A stretch of DNA of 64,000 nt, taken from the NCBI GenBank assembly GCA_041748655.1, contig JBGTCV010000117.1:54087-118086 (forward strand). The letters are read 5' to 3'. Shown one piece after another: positions 8,587-16,793 of the stretch. The notes under the pieces are model-generated. The model was not told the origin of the DNA, ran no database searches, and worked only from the letters and a program-made list of their open reading frames with translations. Within the stretch, counting starts at the first letter, position 1, and each line of letters begins with the position of its first letter. The position numbers were made by a program, and so were the translations under genes. This DNA comes from Leptofilum sp041748655. Its GTDB lineage: Bacteria > Chloroflexota > Anaerolineae > Promineifilales > Promineifilaceae.

Positions 8587-9285
8587 ATGAACGGAATGGA
8601 TGAATCAATAATTGAAACCTTCTCCAATTTAGATCAGCTCTTACGGCCTTCGTCAGTTGCCCAGATTGGTGGGTTTCGTCCACCAGATTTTTCCACAACC
8701 TCTTGGTTTGGAGGAACAGGCGTTGGATTACCAGGTGAGACATTGCCCGATTTTCAAAGCAAGAGCATGTTTCCCTTGCTCCAGGTAAATGTAACAGAAT
8801 TGCCCTACGTTCCACCTCAACTAGAGAAAACCAAACTATTTATCGTTTTTCTCAACCGCTCCGAAATTCCTTTTGGCAAACCAAATGGTGAGGGTTGGCT
8901 TATTCGAGAGTATGATGCGCTGGATTCGCTTGTCCCACTTCCTCCCTCATCTGAGCCAGCGTTTGTACGGCCGTTTCCTATCAAGTGGAACCTAAACACG
9001 AACGACCCGCCAGGTTGGGAGATTGCAGGAAATCTCATTAACATGTCTGAACTTTACAAGTCGGCAGCGGCTGAAGAGCTATTTTTTAAAAAATATCAAG
9101 GTGTTCCTGACACTAAGATCGGAGGGTATCCTTACGAAATTCAGCATGGGAATTTTGGTGAAAACGAATTTGTGTTTCAAATTGGCAGTGAAGAAAAACC
9201 TCGGTGGATGTGGGCAGATAATGGGATAGGTTATTTCTTAAAAGATATGCAGGGTAATTGGAAATTTGAATGTCAATTTTATTGA
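8587..9285 (+). CDS. YwqG-like (DUF1963) protein
   Basis: A 232-residue soluble protein. The halves PLLQVNVTELP and TKIGGYPYEIQHG, followed by FVFQIGSEE and MWADNGIGYF, match the pattern of DUF1963/YwqG proteins (an inner beta-sandwich with Q-x-N and I-G-G motifs). The family function is unknown; some members sit in polymorphic toxin immunity loci. The gene is clearly more AT-rich than its neighbours, holds only one ACGGCCGT site and lies between palindromic repeats, which suggests recent acquisition. ATG 8587 or 8596 could be the start. Confidence 0.6.
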   Translation: MNGMDESIIETFSNLDQLLRPSSVAQIGGFRPPDFSTTSWFGGTGVGLPGETLPDFQSKSMFPLLQVNVTELPYVPPQLEKTKLFIVFLNRSEIPFGKPNGEGWLIREYDALDSLVPLPPSSEPAFVRPFPIKWNLNTNDPPGWEIAGNLINMSELYKSAAAEELFFKKYQGVPDTKIGGYPYEIQHGNFGENEFVFQIGSEEKPRWMWADNGIGYFLKDMQGNWKFECQFY

Positions 9286-9315
9286 GTCATCGTACGCGAA
9301 GTGGTCGCGCAGCGA

Positions 9316-9358
9316 CATCACCGTTTACTGATCACCGATAACGGATTACCGTTTACCA
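9316..9358. repeat. Short palindromic repeat, CGGATTACCG family
   Basis: TCACCGTTTACTGATCACCG is followed by GATAACGGATTACCGTTTACC just ahead of the methyltransferase start. It is a degenerate copy of the repeat at 8412-8490. Confidence 0.65.
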
Positions 9359-9360
9359 AC

Positions 9361-10044
9361 ATGCACTGGATCACAATTCTCCTCACAACGGCCGTTCTCG
9401 CCCTCATCCTCTACTGGTTACTCATCACCACAGAGGGCGTCTATTTGGGGCGGCGGGTGGTGGTCTGGCTGTACGACATCACGGCGCACAAATACGACGG
9501 CATTAAGGAGTTTGAGCCTGATGCCGAGCAATTTTTTTTGATACGGCCGCTCCTCGTCCGCCTGTGCCATATGCCAAACCCAATGGTGTTGGATGTGGCC
9601 ACCGGCACGGGGCGGCTGCCCTACTTTTTGCTGGAGGCGCCCACGTTTAACGGCCGTGTGGTCGGATTAGATGCTTCAGACAGAATGCTGCGAATTGCGG
9701 GTGAGAAGTTACGGCCGTATGGCCATCGCGCCAGCCTGGTACAGCAGGTGGCCGACCAGCTCCCGTTCGCCGACAACCAGTTTGATCTGGTAACCTGCCT
9801 GGAAGCGCTCGAATTTTTCCCGTCCGATACGGCCGCTTTGCGCGAAATGATCCGCGTGCTGCGCCCTGGCGGCACCCTGCTCGTCACCCGGCGCAAAGGC
9901 AGCGAGGCCAAACTGTTCCTGGGCCGCTACCGCACCGTCCAGCAGTTTGAAGCCGTTCTCAGCCAGCTTGGCCTGGAAGAGGTCCACACCAATCCCTGGC
10001 AGGTGGATTATGATCAGGTGTTTGGCCGGAAACCGGTTACCTGA
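9361..10044 (+). CDS. Membrane-anchored class I SAM-dependent methyltransferase
   Basis: About 227 residues. An N-terminal membrane segment (ITILLTTAVLALILYWLL, residues 4-21) is followed by a class I methyltransferase domain. The SAM-binding motif I is VLDVATGTGRLPY, the acidic motif II is GLDASDRML, and a LPFADNQFDLV segment precedes VLRPGGTLLV. This is the Methyltransf_11 pattern; the methyl acceptor is unknown, perhaps a membrane lipid or quinone given the anchor (inference). ATG 9361 is chosen since the sequence just upstream is a repeat. Confidence 0.8.
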   Translation: MHWITILLTTAVLALILYWLLITTEGVYLGRRVVVWLYDITAHKYDGIKEFEPDAEQFFLIRPLLVRLCHMPNPMVLDVATGTGRLPYFLLEAPTFNGRVVGLDASDRMLRIAGEKLRPYGHRASLVQQVADQLPFADNQFDLVTCLEALEFFPSDTAALREMIRVLRPGGTLLVTRRKGSEAKLFLGRYRTVQQFEAVLSQLGLEEVHTNPWQVDYDQVFGRKPVT

Positions 10045-10056
10045 GCTATTTGCTTT

Positions 10057-10166
10057 GGTCGTAAAGTTGAAAGCGGTGCAGAACGGCCGTTAACCAAAAT
10101 CACCTCCACTTCCGTATGCGGCACACCTAACGCTTCAATAATTGGTCCAATCTTTTGAAATGGGTC
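10057..10166 (-). pseudogene. Remnant of a Mut7-C ubiquitin-like domain
   Basis: Read on the minus strand, this stretch encodes IIEALGVPHTEVEVILVNGR, which fits the Mut7-C ubiquitin-like domain (consensus LGVPHTEVDLILVNG), normally found at the N-terminus of Mut7-C RNases or alone. There is no start codon near the family start and no continuation into the following residues, so it is a fragment between the methyltransferase and the TetR gene. The GTTAACGGCCGTTCT stretch inside it carries an ACGGCCGT octamer. Confidence 0.55.
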
Positions 10167-10217
10167 TTGACAAAACCCGGTTTTACTAATAGTATTAGGA
10201 ATAACTAATATAGTTAG
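10167..10217 (+). promoter_or_regulatory. Sigma70-type promoter overlapped by a double palindromic operator
   Basis: TTGACA (10167-10172) and TAGTAT (10190-10195) are separated by 17 bases, the best spacing for a housekeeping promoter. The 13-bp palindrome CTAATAGTATTAG (10186-10198) covers the -10 box, and a second near-copy, CTAATATAGTTAG (10205-10217), starts 19 bases further on. The TetR-family gene begins 8 bases later, so autorepression is likely. Confidence 0.7.
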
Positions 10218-10224
10218 GAAAAAG

Positions 10225-10842
10225 ATGACAAAACGTTTAACCCGACGAGAACAAGTTCGACAAGAAACCATTGAACAAATCCTGACCATCGCCCGTGAAG
10301 AGATGCAAGCGAACGGAGTGGCGGCCCTGAGCCTGGGCGTTATTGCCAAACGGCTGGGGATGCGCACCCCTTCCCTCTACACCTACTTTGACAGCAAAAG
10401 CGCCATCTATGATGAACTTTTCCGGCGTGGCTTTCTGGAATTTGGCCGCTGGATGGAGGAACGGCCGTATCAAGACGGACCGCTTCGTGAAAACCTGCAA
10501 AGCGCCATGAGTACCTATATGCGATTCGCCCAGGAAAACCCGGACCTGTACCAGCTCATGTTTCAACGGCCGGTCCCCGGTTTTGTGCCGACAGAAGAAA
10601 GCATGGCCGTCAGCATAGCCCGTCTGGACTCCATCCGAGGCCAATTTACCCGGCTTTTGGAGAGGGAAGAAATTACCCTCAAAATCCCGTATGAAGAAGC
10701 GCGTGATCTTATCATCGCTTTCCAACACGGCCTCACGGAGCTGCACCTGGCCAACAACCCGGAACTGCCGGTAGGCCAGGGGCGATTTGGCAAACTAATT
10801 CCCCAGGCAGTGCAGATCATTCTTGACGCCTGGAAGAAGTAA
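10225..10842 (+). CDS. TetR/AcrR family transcriptional regulator
   Basis: A 205-residue TetR-type repressor. The N-terminal helix-turn-helix spans about residues 10-56, with the recognition part LGMRTPSLYTYFDSKSAIYD typical of the family. The C-terminal ligand domain is all-helical, and its ligand is unknown. The gene lies 8 bases behind two copies of a CTAATA-type palindrome, so it likely represses itself. The following genes (DinB-like enzyme, di-haem cytochrome) run in the same direction and may be under its control, though 110 bases with an imperfect inverted repeat intervene. Confidence 0.9.
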   Translation: MTKRLTRREQVRQETIEQILTIAREEMQANGVAALSLGVIAKRLGMRTPSLYTYFDSKSAIYDELFRRGFLEFGRWMEERPYQDGPLRENLQSAMSTYMRFAQENPDLYQLMFQRPVPGFVPTEESMAVSIARLDSIRGQFTRLLEREEITLKIPYEEARDLIIAFQHGLTELHLANNPELPVGQGRFGKLIPQAVQIILDAWKK

Positions 10843-10979
10843 ATTTCTCTGGAAAGACCCCAAGGATATGTCCGCTCAAGAGGTAAATTAGTCAAGTGCA
10901 AACCTTTAGGGTCTGTTTGTTACGAGCTGCAAATTTTTATGGAGCTAACCTAATGTCAATTTTAATCGGAGTCGATACG

Positions 10980-11777
10980 ATGGTAAGAAAAGCTGGCGAC
11001 ATACCCCCCGTCGCTCATGCTGAAGCGGGCCAACAATCGCGTATAGAATTTGAGCGCGTGCTGGCCGTGCTGGAATCGCTGGAGGGTGACGACTGGCAGC
11101 AGCAAACCTACTGCACCAAGTGGACCGTGCGCCAGATGGTGGCCCATCTGGCCGGCTCGATGACCGGCAGTACCAGCCTATCTGAATTCTTGCGGCAAAA
11201 TGTGCGGAATCCCTATATTAAAGAGGCTGAAAATCCCGTCGATGGCATCAACCGGCTGCAAGTGGAGGAACGGGCCGATAAAATCACGGCCGAAATCATT
11301 GACGAATTCCGCCAAAACGGGCCAATTGCCATCCGCAACCGGCAAAAATTGCCCTGGCTGGTGCGCCAAATACCCATTCCCGAGGTAGGCAACCTTGGTT
11401 ATCTGATGGATATCATTTACCCGCGCGATGAATGGATGCACCGCTACGACATCTGCGCTGCCACTGGCAAAAAGATGGTGATTATGCCGGAGCACGACGG
11501 CCGTCTCACCGACCTGGTACTGCTGGACATTGCCAAAAAGCTAAAGAAGCAGTTGGCAGGGCGCACCATCGTACTGCAAATCACTGGGGCGCTAACGGGA
11601 ACGCACCAATTTGGCAGCAAAGCGGAACCGGACTGTACCCTGGAAATTGATTTGTTTGACTTTCATTTACGCGCCTCGGAACGCATCTCGGTGGAGGAAG
11701 CGCTGCGGCGTACGGCCGTTTCCGGTGACAAAACCGCCGCCCACTGGTTCCTGAGCAATGCCACCGTTCTGTACTAA
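10980..11777 (+). CDS. DinB-like/maleylpyruvate isomerase-type (TIGR03083-like) protein
   Basis: About 265 residues. The N-terminal four-helix bundle has the family pattern: CTKWTVRQMVAHLAG with a metal-binding His, and later IIYPRDEWMHRYDICAATGK with another conserved His. The C-terminal part resembles a sterol-carrier-like domain. Such proteins include thiol-dependent isomerases and transferases, but the reaction here is unknown. Starts at ATG 10980 or at ATG 10953 are both preceded by GGAG at 8 bases. It lies behind the TetR gene. Confidence 0.7.
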   Translation: MVRKAGDIPPVAHAEAGQQSRIEFERVLAVLESLEGDDWQQQTYCTKWTVRQMVAHLAGSMTGSTSLSEFLRQNVRNPYIKEAENPVDGINRLQVEERADKITAEIIDEFRQNGPIAIRNRQKLPWLVRQIPIPEVGNLGYLMDIIYPRDEWMHRYDICAATGKKMVIMPEHDGRLTDLVLLDIAKKLKKQLAGRTIVLQITGALTGTHQFGSKAEPDCTLEIDLFDFHLRASERISVEEALRRTAVSGDKTAAHWFLSNATVLY

Positions 11778-11866
11778 CCCTCAGCTATAACAACCACAAT
11801 TTATCCTGAAGCTGTGGCGGGCAACGGCCGTTTGGTTCCGCTGCCTGCCCATAAGGAAACAATAAA

Positions 11867-12784
11867 ATGAAACAAGCACTCAAGTGGATTGCTATCGGTT
11901 TGGGCAGCCTCCTCATCATCGTGGTTACTGCGGCGCTGGTTCTGTACAGCTTAGGCCGCTCACGCCTGAACCAGACCTACGACCTCACCGTGGCTGCGAT
12001 ACCGATTGACAACAGTGGCGAGACATTAGAGCGGGGCAAACATCTGGTAGAAGCCGTGGTCGCTTGCGGCGAATGTCACGGCGAGGGGCTGCGTGGTCGG
12101 GCCTTCTTTAATGAGCCCACCATCGGCACCGTTGTGTCAGCCAATCTGACTGGCGGTGAAGGCGGTATCGCCGGGGCCTACAGCGATGAAGACTGGATTC
12201 GGGCCATCCGGCACGGCATCGATCCAGCAGGAAAACCGCTGCTGGTTATGCCCGCGCAGCATTACCAAAACATGAATGCGGCCGATCTGGGCGCGGTGAT
12301 TGCCTATCTGAAAACGACGCCGCCGGTAGACAACGTGCCACCCCCCACAGAGCTGACCCCGCTCACTTACATCCTCATCGCTCTGGGCCAGTTTGATGAC
12401 ATCATTCCCGCCGAATACCTCGACCACAATGCCCCCTTGCTGGAAGCACCGCTAGCAGACGCTACCCAAACCTACGGTGAATATCTGGTCAGCATTGCCA
12501 CCTGCCGCGTCTGTCACGGTAAGGAACTGGCAGGCGGCCAGGCCGGACCAGGTGAGCCCATCGGTCCCAATTTGACACCGGCCGGTGAGCTGGCCACCTG
12601 GACTCAAGCTGATTTCTTCCAACTGATGCGCACCGGCCAGACACCGTCAAACCGCCAGATTAACACATTTATGCCCTGGCGCTATTACAGCCAGATGTCA
12701 GATACAGAATTGGAAGCAATTTGGCTCTATCTGCAATCGCTGGAGCCAGTGCAAACGCCGACCGAACTGGCCAGCGGAAAGTGA
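11867..12784 (+). CDS. Membrane-anchored di-haem cytochrome c
   Basis: A 305-residue protein with an N-terminal membrane anchor (residues 7-27, WIAIGLGSLLIIVVTAALVL) and two class I cytochrome c domains. Haem attachment motifs are CGECH (near residue 68) and CRVCH (near residue 213). Later methionines in both halves (for example LLVMP and NTFMPW) are likely sixth ligands. This arrangement resembles the cytochrome subunits of alcohol, aldehyde or gluconate dehydrogenases, but no flavin or PQQ partner is adjacent. It probably carries electrons outside the cytoplasmic membrane. ATG 11867 follows AAGGAAAC. Confidence 0.88.
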   Translation: MKQALKWIAIGLGSLLIIVVTAALVLYSLGRSRLNQTYDLTVAAIPIDNSGETLERGKHLVEAVVACGECHGEGLRGRAFFNEPTIGTVVSANLTGGEGGIAGAYSDEDWIRAIRHGIDPAGKPLLVMPAQHYQNMNAADLGAVIAYLKTTPPVDNVPPPTELTPLTYILIALGQFDDIIPAEYLDHNAPLLEAPLADATQTYGEYLVSIATCRVCHGKELAGGQAGPGEPIGPNLTPAGELATWTQADFFQLMRTGQTPSNRQINTFMPWRYYSQMSDTELEAIWLYLQSLEPVQTPTELASGK

Positions 12785-12936
12785 GAATCACACAGCCGGC
12801 GGGAAGATGCTTAAAAGGGGGGCAAAGCATGCCACGTTCTTCTGTTTAATTCTTTGCGTTCTTTGCGGTTCAATACAATAATTGTCACAAACGGCCGTTT
12901 CCCGGTGTTTAACCGAACAGAAAGACGCAAACCAAC

Positions 12937-13518
12937 ATGGCAAAAGGAACAGATGTGACCAGCCTCAGCGATAATTTGCTGCTCGAACAGATTGGGCAGG
13001 GAGATGTGGCCTCTTTTGAGGCGCTCTTCCACCAGCATTATGATCGCGTCTATGGGCTGCTGTTTCGCCTGCTGGGCAACCGGGACGAAGCGGAAGATGT
13101 CACCCAGGAAGTGTTCCTCAAGCTGCACGACCACGCCTTTAGCCGCCGCTTTTTAGGGCGTAATCGGGAACATAACGTGGGGGCGTGGCTTTACCGCACC
13201 GCCACCAACGCAGGTTACAACGCCATTCGCGGGCGACAGCGCCGCTGGCAGCGCAACACCCTGCTGGTGCCAGACCCACAAGGCAGCCCCGGTGCAGACA
13301 AAGAGGTAGAGGAGCGAGAGCGGGAAACGGCCGTACGCCAAACCCTGGCCAAACTGCCAGAGCGCGACACCCAGCTCCTGCTCATGCGCCAAATGGGCTT
13401 TAGCTACGCCGAATGCGCCGCCGCCGTTGACGTTGCCCCCGGCTCGGTTGGCACCCTGCTGGCTCGCGCCGCTGCGGCTTTCAAGCAAGCATATGAAGAG
13501 GAGATCGGGGGTCAGTAA
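12937..13518 (+). CDS. ECF-type RNA polymerase sigma factor
   Basis: A 193-residue sigma-70 family factor with region 2 (FHQHYDRVYGLLFRLLGNRD, then EAEDVTQEVFLKL) and region 4 (LAKLPERDTQLLLMRQMGFS, then YAECAAAVDVAPGSVGTLLA). It lacks regions 1 and 3, as expected for ECF factors. The next gene encodes a single-pass membrane protein, the usual place for its anti-sigma factor. The two are separated by a 100-base palindromic repeat that begins within its last codons. Confidence 0.92.
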   Translation: MAKGTDVTSLSDNLLLEQIGQGDVASFEALFHQHYDRVYGLLFRLLGNRDEAEDVTQEVFLKLHDHAFSRRFLGRNREHNVGAWLYRTATNAGYNAIRGRQRRWQRNTLLVPDPQGSPGADKEVEERERETAVRQTLAKLPERDTQLLLMRQMGFSYAECAAAVDVAPGSVGTLLARAAAAFKQAYEEEIGGQ

Positions 13519-13599
13519 TCAGTGTTCAGTGAATCAGTATGCAGTTCACTGAACACTGACCTACTGACCTACTGACCTACTGACCTACTGATTACTGAA
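13511..13599. repeat. Palindromic repeat with tandem CTACTGAC units
   Basis: GTCAGTAATCAGTGTTCAGT at 13511 is mirrored by TTCACTGAACACTGAC (13545-13560) and by CTGATTACTGAAT (13587-13599). Between them stand four tandem CTACTGAC units about 10 bases apart. The left arm overlaps the end of the sigma factor gene. Related sequence at 53473-53533 and, in frame, at 36152-36186. Confidence 0.8.
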
Positions 13600-13618
13600 T
13601 ACCGAAACAGGTGATGTG

Positions 13619-14611
13619 ATGAACGAGGATAAGCAACTACAAGGTGTCATGGAGCAGTTGTCGGTTTTGGAGCCGACTGCGGCCGATGCACCGCGCCCGG
13701 CGCGGCAGGCGTATGCCCGGCTGCAAGCGGAACTGACCCCGCCAGCACGTGAAAACTGGCTGGCGCAGGTTGGGCAATGGTTGTTGGGGCCGCAGCGGCG
13801 GTTGGCAACGGCCGTTTCCCTGGCGCTCGCTTTACTTGTCATAACGTTTAGCTTTCCCACCGTGCGTGCCGCCGCCAGCGACTTATTGGGCCTGTTCCGC
13901 GTGCAAAAATTTGCCGCCATTTCTATTTCGCCAGAGCAGTTGGCCATTTTGCAGCAGGTGGCGGAGCAAGGCATCATGCCCGGCACGCTGGAAATCGACC
14001 AGGAGCCAGGGACGCTGACGCCGGTTGGGTCTCTAACCGAGGCTGCCCGTTTCACTGGAATGACGGCCGTTCGCACCTTACCCACTCTGGGGGAACCGAG
14101 CCAAATTTTTATCTCCTCTGGGGGCAGCGGCCAGTTTACCATCGACGAGGCCAACGCCCGCAGCCTGCTGGCAGCGGCCAATCTGGACGCCGCCCTGCTG
14201 CCGCCTGGCATCGATGGGGCGCGGATTATCGTGGCCACCTTTAGCGGTGTAGAGCAGCGCTGGGCCGATGGCACCACCCTGCTGCAAACCGACAGCCCGC
14301 TGGTACAGTATCCAGAGGCGCTCGACCCGGCGCTGTTGGGCGAGGCGCTGCTGCAAATTTTGGGGCTGAGTCCGCTAGAAGCCAGCCGCCTGGCCCACCA
14401 GATCGATTGGACCAGCACGCTGCTGCTGCCTATTCCCACCAGCCTGGCCACTTTCCAGGAGATGCGTATCAACGGCGGCAGCGGTATTGGGCTCAGCAGC
14501 ATAGACGGCCGTATCAACGCCCTGGTCTGGCAGTCAAACGGCCGTTTGTATTTGCTGGCCGGCGCACAGCCTACCGCTGAATTAGCAGAACTGGCAAATG
14601 CGTTAGAATGA
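13619..14611 (+). CDS. Putative anti-sigma factor, single-pass membrane protein
   Basis: About 330 residues: a cytoplasmic N-terminal region of some 60 residues, one membrane segment (LATAVSLALALLVITFSFPT), and an extracytoplasmic region of about 240 residues with weak resemblance to DUF4367-type domains. Its place directly behind an ECF sigma factor gene suggests that the N-terminal part binds the sigma factor. There is no zinc-binding HxxxCxxC motif of the usual anti-sigma type. ATG 13619 is preferred to GTG 13616 because AGGTGAT stands before it. It overlaps the next gene by four bases (ATGA). Confidence 0.6.
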   Translation: MNEDKQLQGVMEQLSVLEPTAADAPRPARQAYARLQAELTPPARENWLAQVGQWLLGPQRRLATAVSLALALLVITFSFPTVRAAASDLLGLFRVQKFAAISISPEQLAILQQVAEQGIMPGTLEIDQEPGTLTPVGSLTEAARFTGMTAVRTLPTLGEPSQIFISSGGSGQFTIDEANARSLLAAANLDAALLPPGIDGARIIVATFSGVEQRWADGTTLLQTDSPLVQYPEALDPALLGEALLQILGLSPLEASRLAHQIDWTSTLLLPIPTSLATFQEMRINGGSGIGLSSIDGRINALVWQSNGRLYLLAGAQPTAELAELANALE

Positions 14612-14928
14612 GCGCTATGTTCGAGAATCCTTGGGTTTTGCCAATCGTTTTGGGCGTGATTGTGCTAGGGATATTTTATCTGATTGTTACCAGCCGGAAT
14701 GACGCTGCTGGTGATGAAAACAGGGACGAAAAAGAACCACAACGCTGGCAGGTTCAGTGCCCAAACTGCCAGCGCTGGAAAAAGATGGAGCCTATTCGCC
14801 GCGAGAAGCTGCTCGACGAGGTAGAGGCACTTAAAAGAAGCGTCTTGCACGGCACCCAACATCATTTCTTGCATGAATACAAGTGCCGGTTTTGCGGCCA
14901 CATCTGGCAAGAACATTATCCCACATAA
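14608..14928 (+). CDS. Small membrane protein with a zinc-ribbon-like four-cysteine motif
   Basis: A 106-residue protein with one N-terminal membrane helix (VLPIVLGVIVLGIFYLIVTS) and two cysteine pairs, CPNCQRW and CRFCGHIW, about 50 residues apart, which together could bind one zinc ion. It starts within the ATGA overlap with the upstream gene and ends two bases before the ABC ATPase start, so all are probably co-translated. The function is unknown; a link to the exporter that follows is inferred from position only. Confidence 0.65.
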   Translation: MSAMFENPWVLPIVLGVIVLGIFYLIVTSRNDAAGDENRDEKEPQRWQVQCPNCQRWKKMEPIRREKLLDEVEALKRSVLHGTQHHFLHEYKCRFCGHIWQEHYPT

Positions 14929-14930
14929 CG

Positions 14931-15851
14931 ATGAATGAATTTGCCATTGAAGCGGTTGGTTTGCGCAAACAGTTTGGTCAGAAAACGGCCGTAGCCAACC
15001 TCACACTCCAGGTAAGGCGAGGCGAGATTTTCGGCTTTTTGGGGCCAAATGGGGCGGGTAAAACCACCTCCATCAAAATGCTGCTGGGCTTAACAGCACC
15101 CACGGCAGGCAGCGCCACTCTGCTGGGGCAGCCGCTGGGCCACCGGGCTACCCGTGCCAAAATCGGCTTCCTGCCGGAACACTTTCGCTTTCATGAATGG
15201 CTCAAAGCGGCCGAATTTTTGGATTTACACGGCCGTTTATACCAGATGTCCACCACCGTTCGCCGCCAAACCATCCCCGACCTGCTGGAATTGGTGGGGC
15301 TGCAAGACCGGGCGCAGACGCCGCTGCACGCCTTCTCCAAAGGAATGCTGCAGCGCATTGGGCTGGCGCAGGCGCTGCTCAACAATCCGGAGCTGGTCTT
15401 TTTGGACGAGCCGACCTCTGGCCTGGACCCGCTGGGGCGGCGGCTGGTGCGGGACGTGATCAACCAGCTGCGACAGCGGGACACGGCCGTTTTTCTCAAC
15501 TCCCATCTGCTCAGCGAAGTGGAGCAAACCTGCGACCGGGTGACGTTTATTCGCCAGGGAGAAGTGCTGGAAACAGTATCGCTGCACGAGATGGCAACGG
15601 CCGTTCCCGTCGTCGTGCGCGTGGGGCAGCCAACGCCAGAATTGCTGGCCGAATTGGCTAATTTTGGCGATGGCGTGACGATGGGGAGGGTAGACGGCCG
15701 TATCCACCTTACCCTGCCAGACGAAGCCGCCCTGCCCCAACTGGCCAGCTGGCTGGTGGCCCAAGGCCATACCCTGTACGAACTCACACCGCAGCCCATC
15801 ACCCTGGAAGAACGCTTCCTGCAAATCGTGGGCGACCAATCGGAAGGATAA
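14931..15851 (+). CDS. ABC transporter ATP-binding protein (ABC-2 exporter type)
   Basis: A 306-residue ATPase. Walker A GPNGAGKTT, Q-loop region LPEHFRFHEW, signature FSKGMLQRIGLAQ, Walker B LVFLDEPTSGLD and the H-loop LNSHLLSEVEQ all appear in order. The C-terminal 80 residues are the DUF4162-like tail found in DrrA/CcmA-type ATPases. Its membrane partner is the permease at 15916. Substrate unknown. ATG 14931 lies two bases after the previous stop codon. Confidence 0.92.
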   Translation: MNEFAIEAVGLRKQFGQKTAVANLTLQVRRGEIFGFLGPNGAGKTTSIKMLLGLTAPTAGSATLLGQPLGHRATRAKIGFLPEHFRFHEWLKAAEFLDLHGRLYQMSTTVRRQTIPDLLELVGLQDRAQTPLHAFSKGMLQRIGLAQALLNNPELVFLDEPTSGLDPLGRRLVRDVINQLRQRDTAVFLNSHLLSEVEQTCDRVTFIRQGEVLETVSLHEMATAVPVVVRVGQPTPELLAELANFGDGVTMGRVDGRIHLTLPDEAALPQLASWLVAQGHTLYELTPQPITLEERFLQIVGDQSEG

Positions 15852-15853
15852 TA

Positions 15854-15905
15854 AGCCACAGAGGGCACAGAGAATTAAGAGGAATTCCTCTTTTTCCTCT
15901 GTGGC
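15854..15905. repeat. Palindromic repeat, GCCACAGAGG family
   Basis: GCCACAGAGG at 15854 is mirrored by CCTCTGTGGC ending at 15905, with the inner arms AGAGGAATT and CCTCTTTTT. It separates the ABC ATPase and permease genes. Confidence 0.8.
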
Positions 15906-15915
15906 AAAAAGTTCC

Positions 15916-16752
15916 ATGAACACAGTTCTGATTTTTGCTGAATTGACCATCCGTGAAACCCAACGCCGGAAGGTGCTGTGGCTGGCGCTGCTGCTGGCCA
16001 TGGGCTTTCTGGCTATTTTTGGGCTGGGACTGCATCTCATTTTCCGTGAGGTTGAGCGGCTGGGCGTGGCGGCCGATGAAATTGAGCTGGGGCTGGGCGT
16101 CCTTTTTTCGGCCGGGATGTACATGATCAATTTTCTGGTGATGGTCATGGGGATATTGATTTCGGTAACGGCCGTTTCCGGCGAGATCGATTCCCACACG
16201 ATTGAAGCGCTGGTCACCAAGCCAGTGCGCCGCTGGGAAATTGTGTTGGGCAAATGGCTGGGTTTTGCCGTGATTCTGGCTGGCTACACCTTACTGCTGG
16301 CTGGTGGGCTCATCGTGCTTTATCGCTGGCGCACCGGTTTTGCCGTAGCCAATATCCCCGCCGGGCTGGGGCTGCTGCTGCTGCAAGGGCTGCTGGTGAT
16401 GTCGCTGACGCTGCTGGGCGGCACGCGCCTCTCTACCCTGGCCAACGGCGTGCTGGCCTTTATGATGGTAGGCATCGCCTTCATCGGCGGCTGGGTGGAG
16501 CAGATTGGCAGTTTGCTGCAAAATGAAACGGCCGTAGACATCGGCATCATCACCAGCCTGCTGATGCCCACCGAAATTTTGTGGCGGCAGGTGCTGTCCC
16601 TGCTGCAACCCCGCGTCACCAGCTCTCCTTTTGCCGCTGGCCCGTTTGTGGTGCTGTCGCAGCCCTCTGATTTGATGATTGGGTATGCAGTGGGGTATAC
16701 GACCGTACTACTGCTGCTGAGCCTCGTTAGCTTTTCCCGTCGCGATTTGTAG
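15916..16752 (+). CDS. ABC-2 type transporter permease
   Basis: About 278 residues with six predicted membrane segments, arranged as in ABC-2 permeases: MNTVLIFAELTIRETQRRK start, a helix at LALLLAMGFLAIFGLG, then GIYISVTAVSGE-like region with the characteristic ALVTKPVRRWEIVLGKWLG loop, and four more helices. It is the membrane partner of the ATPase encoded just before it. Together with the sigma and anti-sigma genes upstream it may form one regulated export unit. The substrate is unknown. ATG 15916 chosen; the in-frame GTG at 15901 falls in the repeat. Confidence 0.85.
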   Translation: MNTVLIFAELTIRETQRRKVLWLALLLAMGFLAIFGLGLHLIFREVERLGVAADEIELGLGVLFSAGMYMINFLVMVMGILISVTAVSGEIDSHTIEALVTKPVRRWEIVLGKWLGFAVILAGYTLLLAGGLIVLYRWRTGFAVANIPAGLGLLLLQGLLVMSLTLLGGTRLSTLANGVLAFMMVGIAFIGGWVEQIGSLLQNETAVDIGIITSLLMPTEILWRQVLSLLQPRVTSSPFAAGPFVVLSQPSDLMIGYAVGYTTVLLLLSLVSFSRRDL

Positions 16753-16793
16753 CCTGACGGCCGATCCATCGCTAACTTTACCCAAACGGGCAG

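Noticed and set aside
10855..10912. Hairpin AGACCCCAAGG / CCTTTAGGGTCT as a MITE copy
   Set aside because: The arms are imperfect and do not match the ends of the MITE family; kept only as an intergenic inverted repeat.
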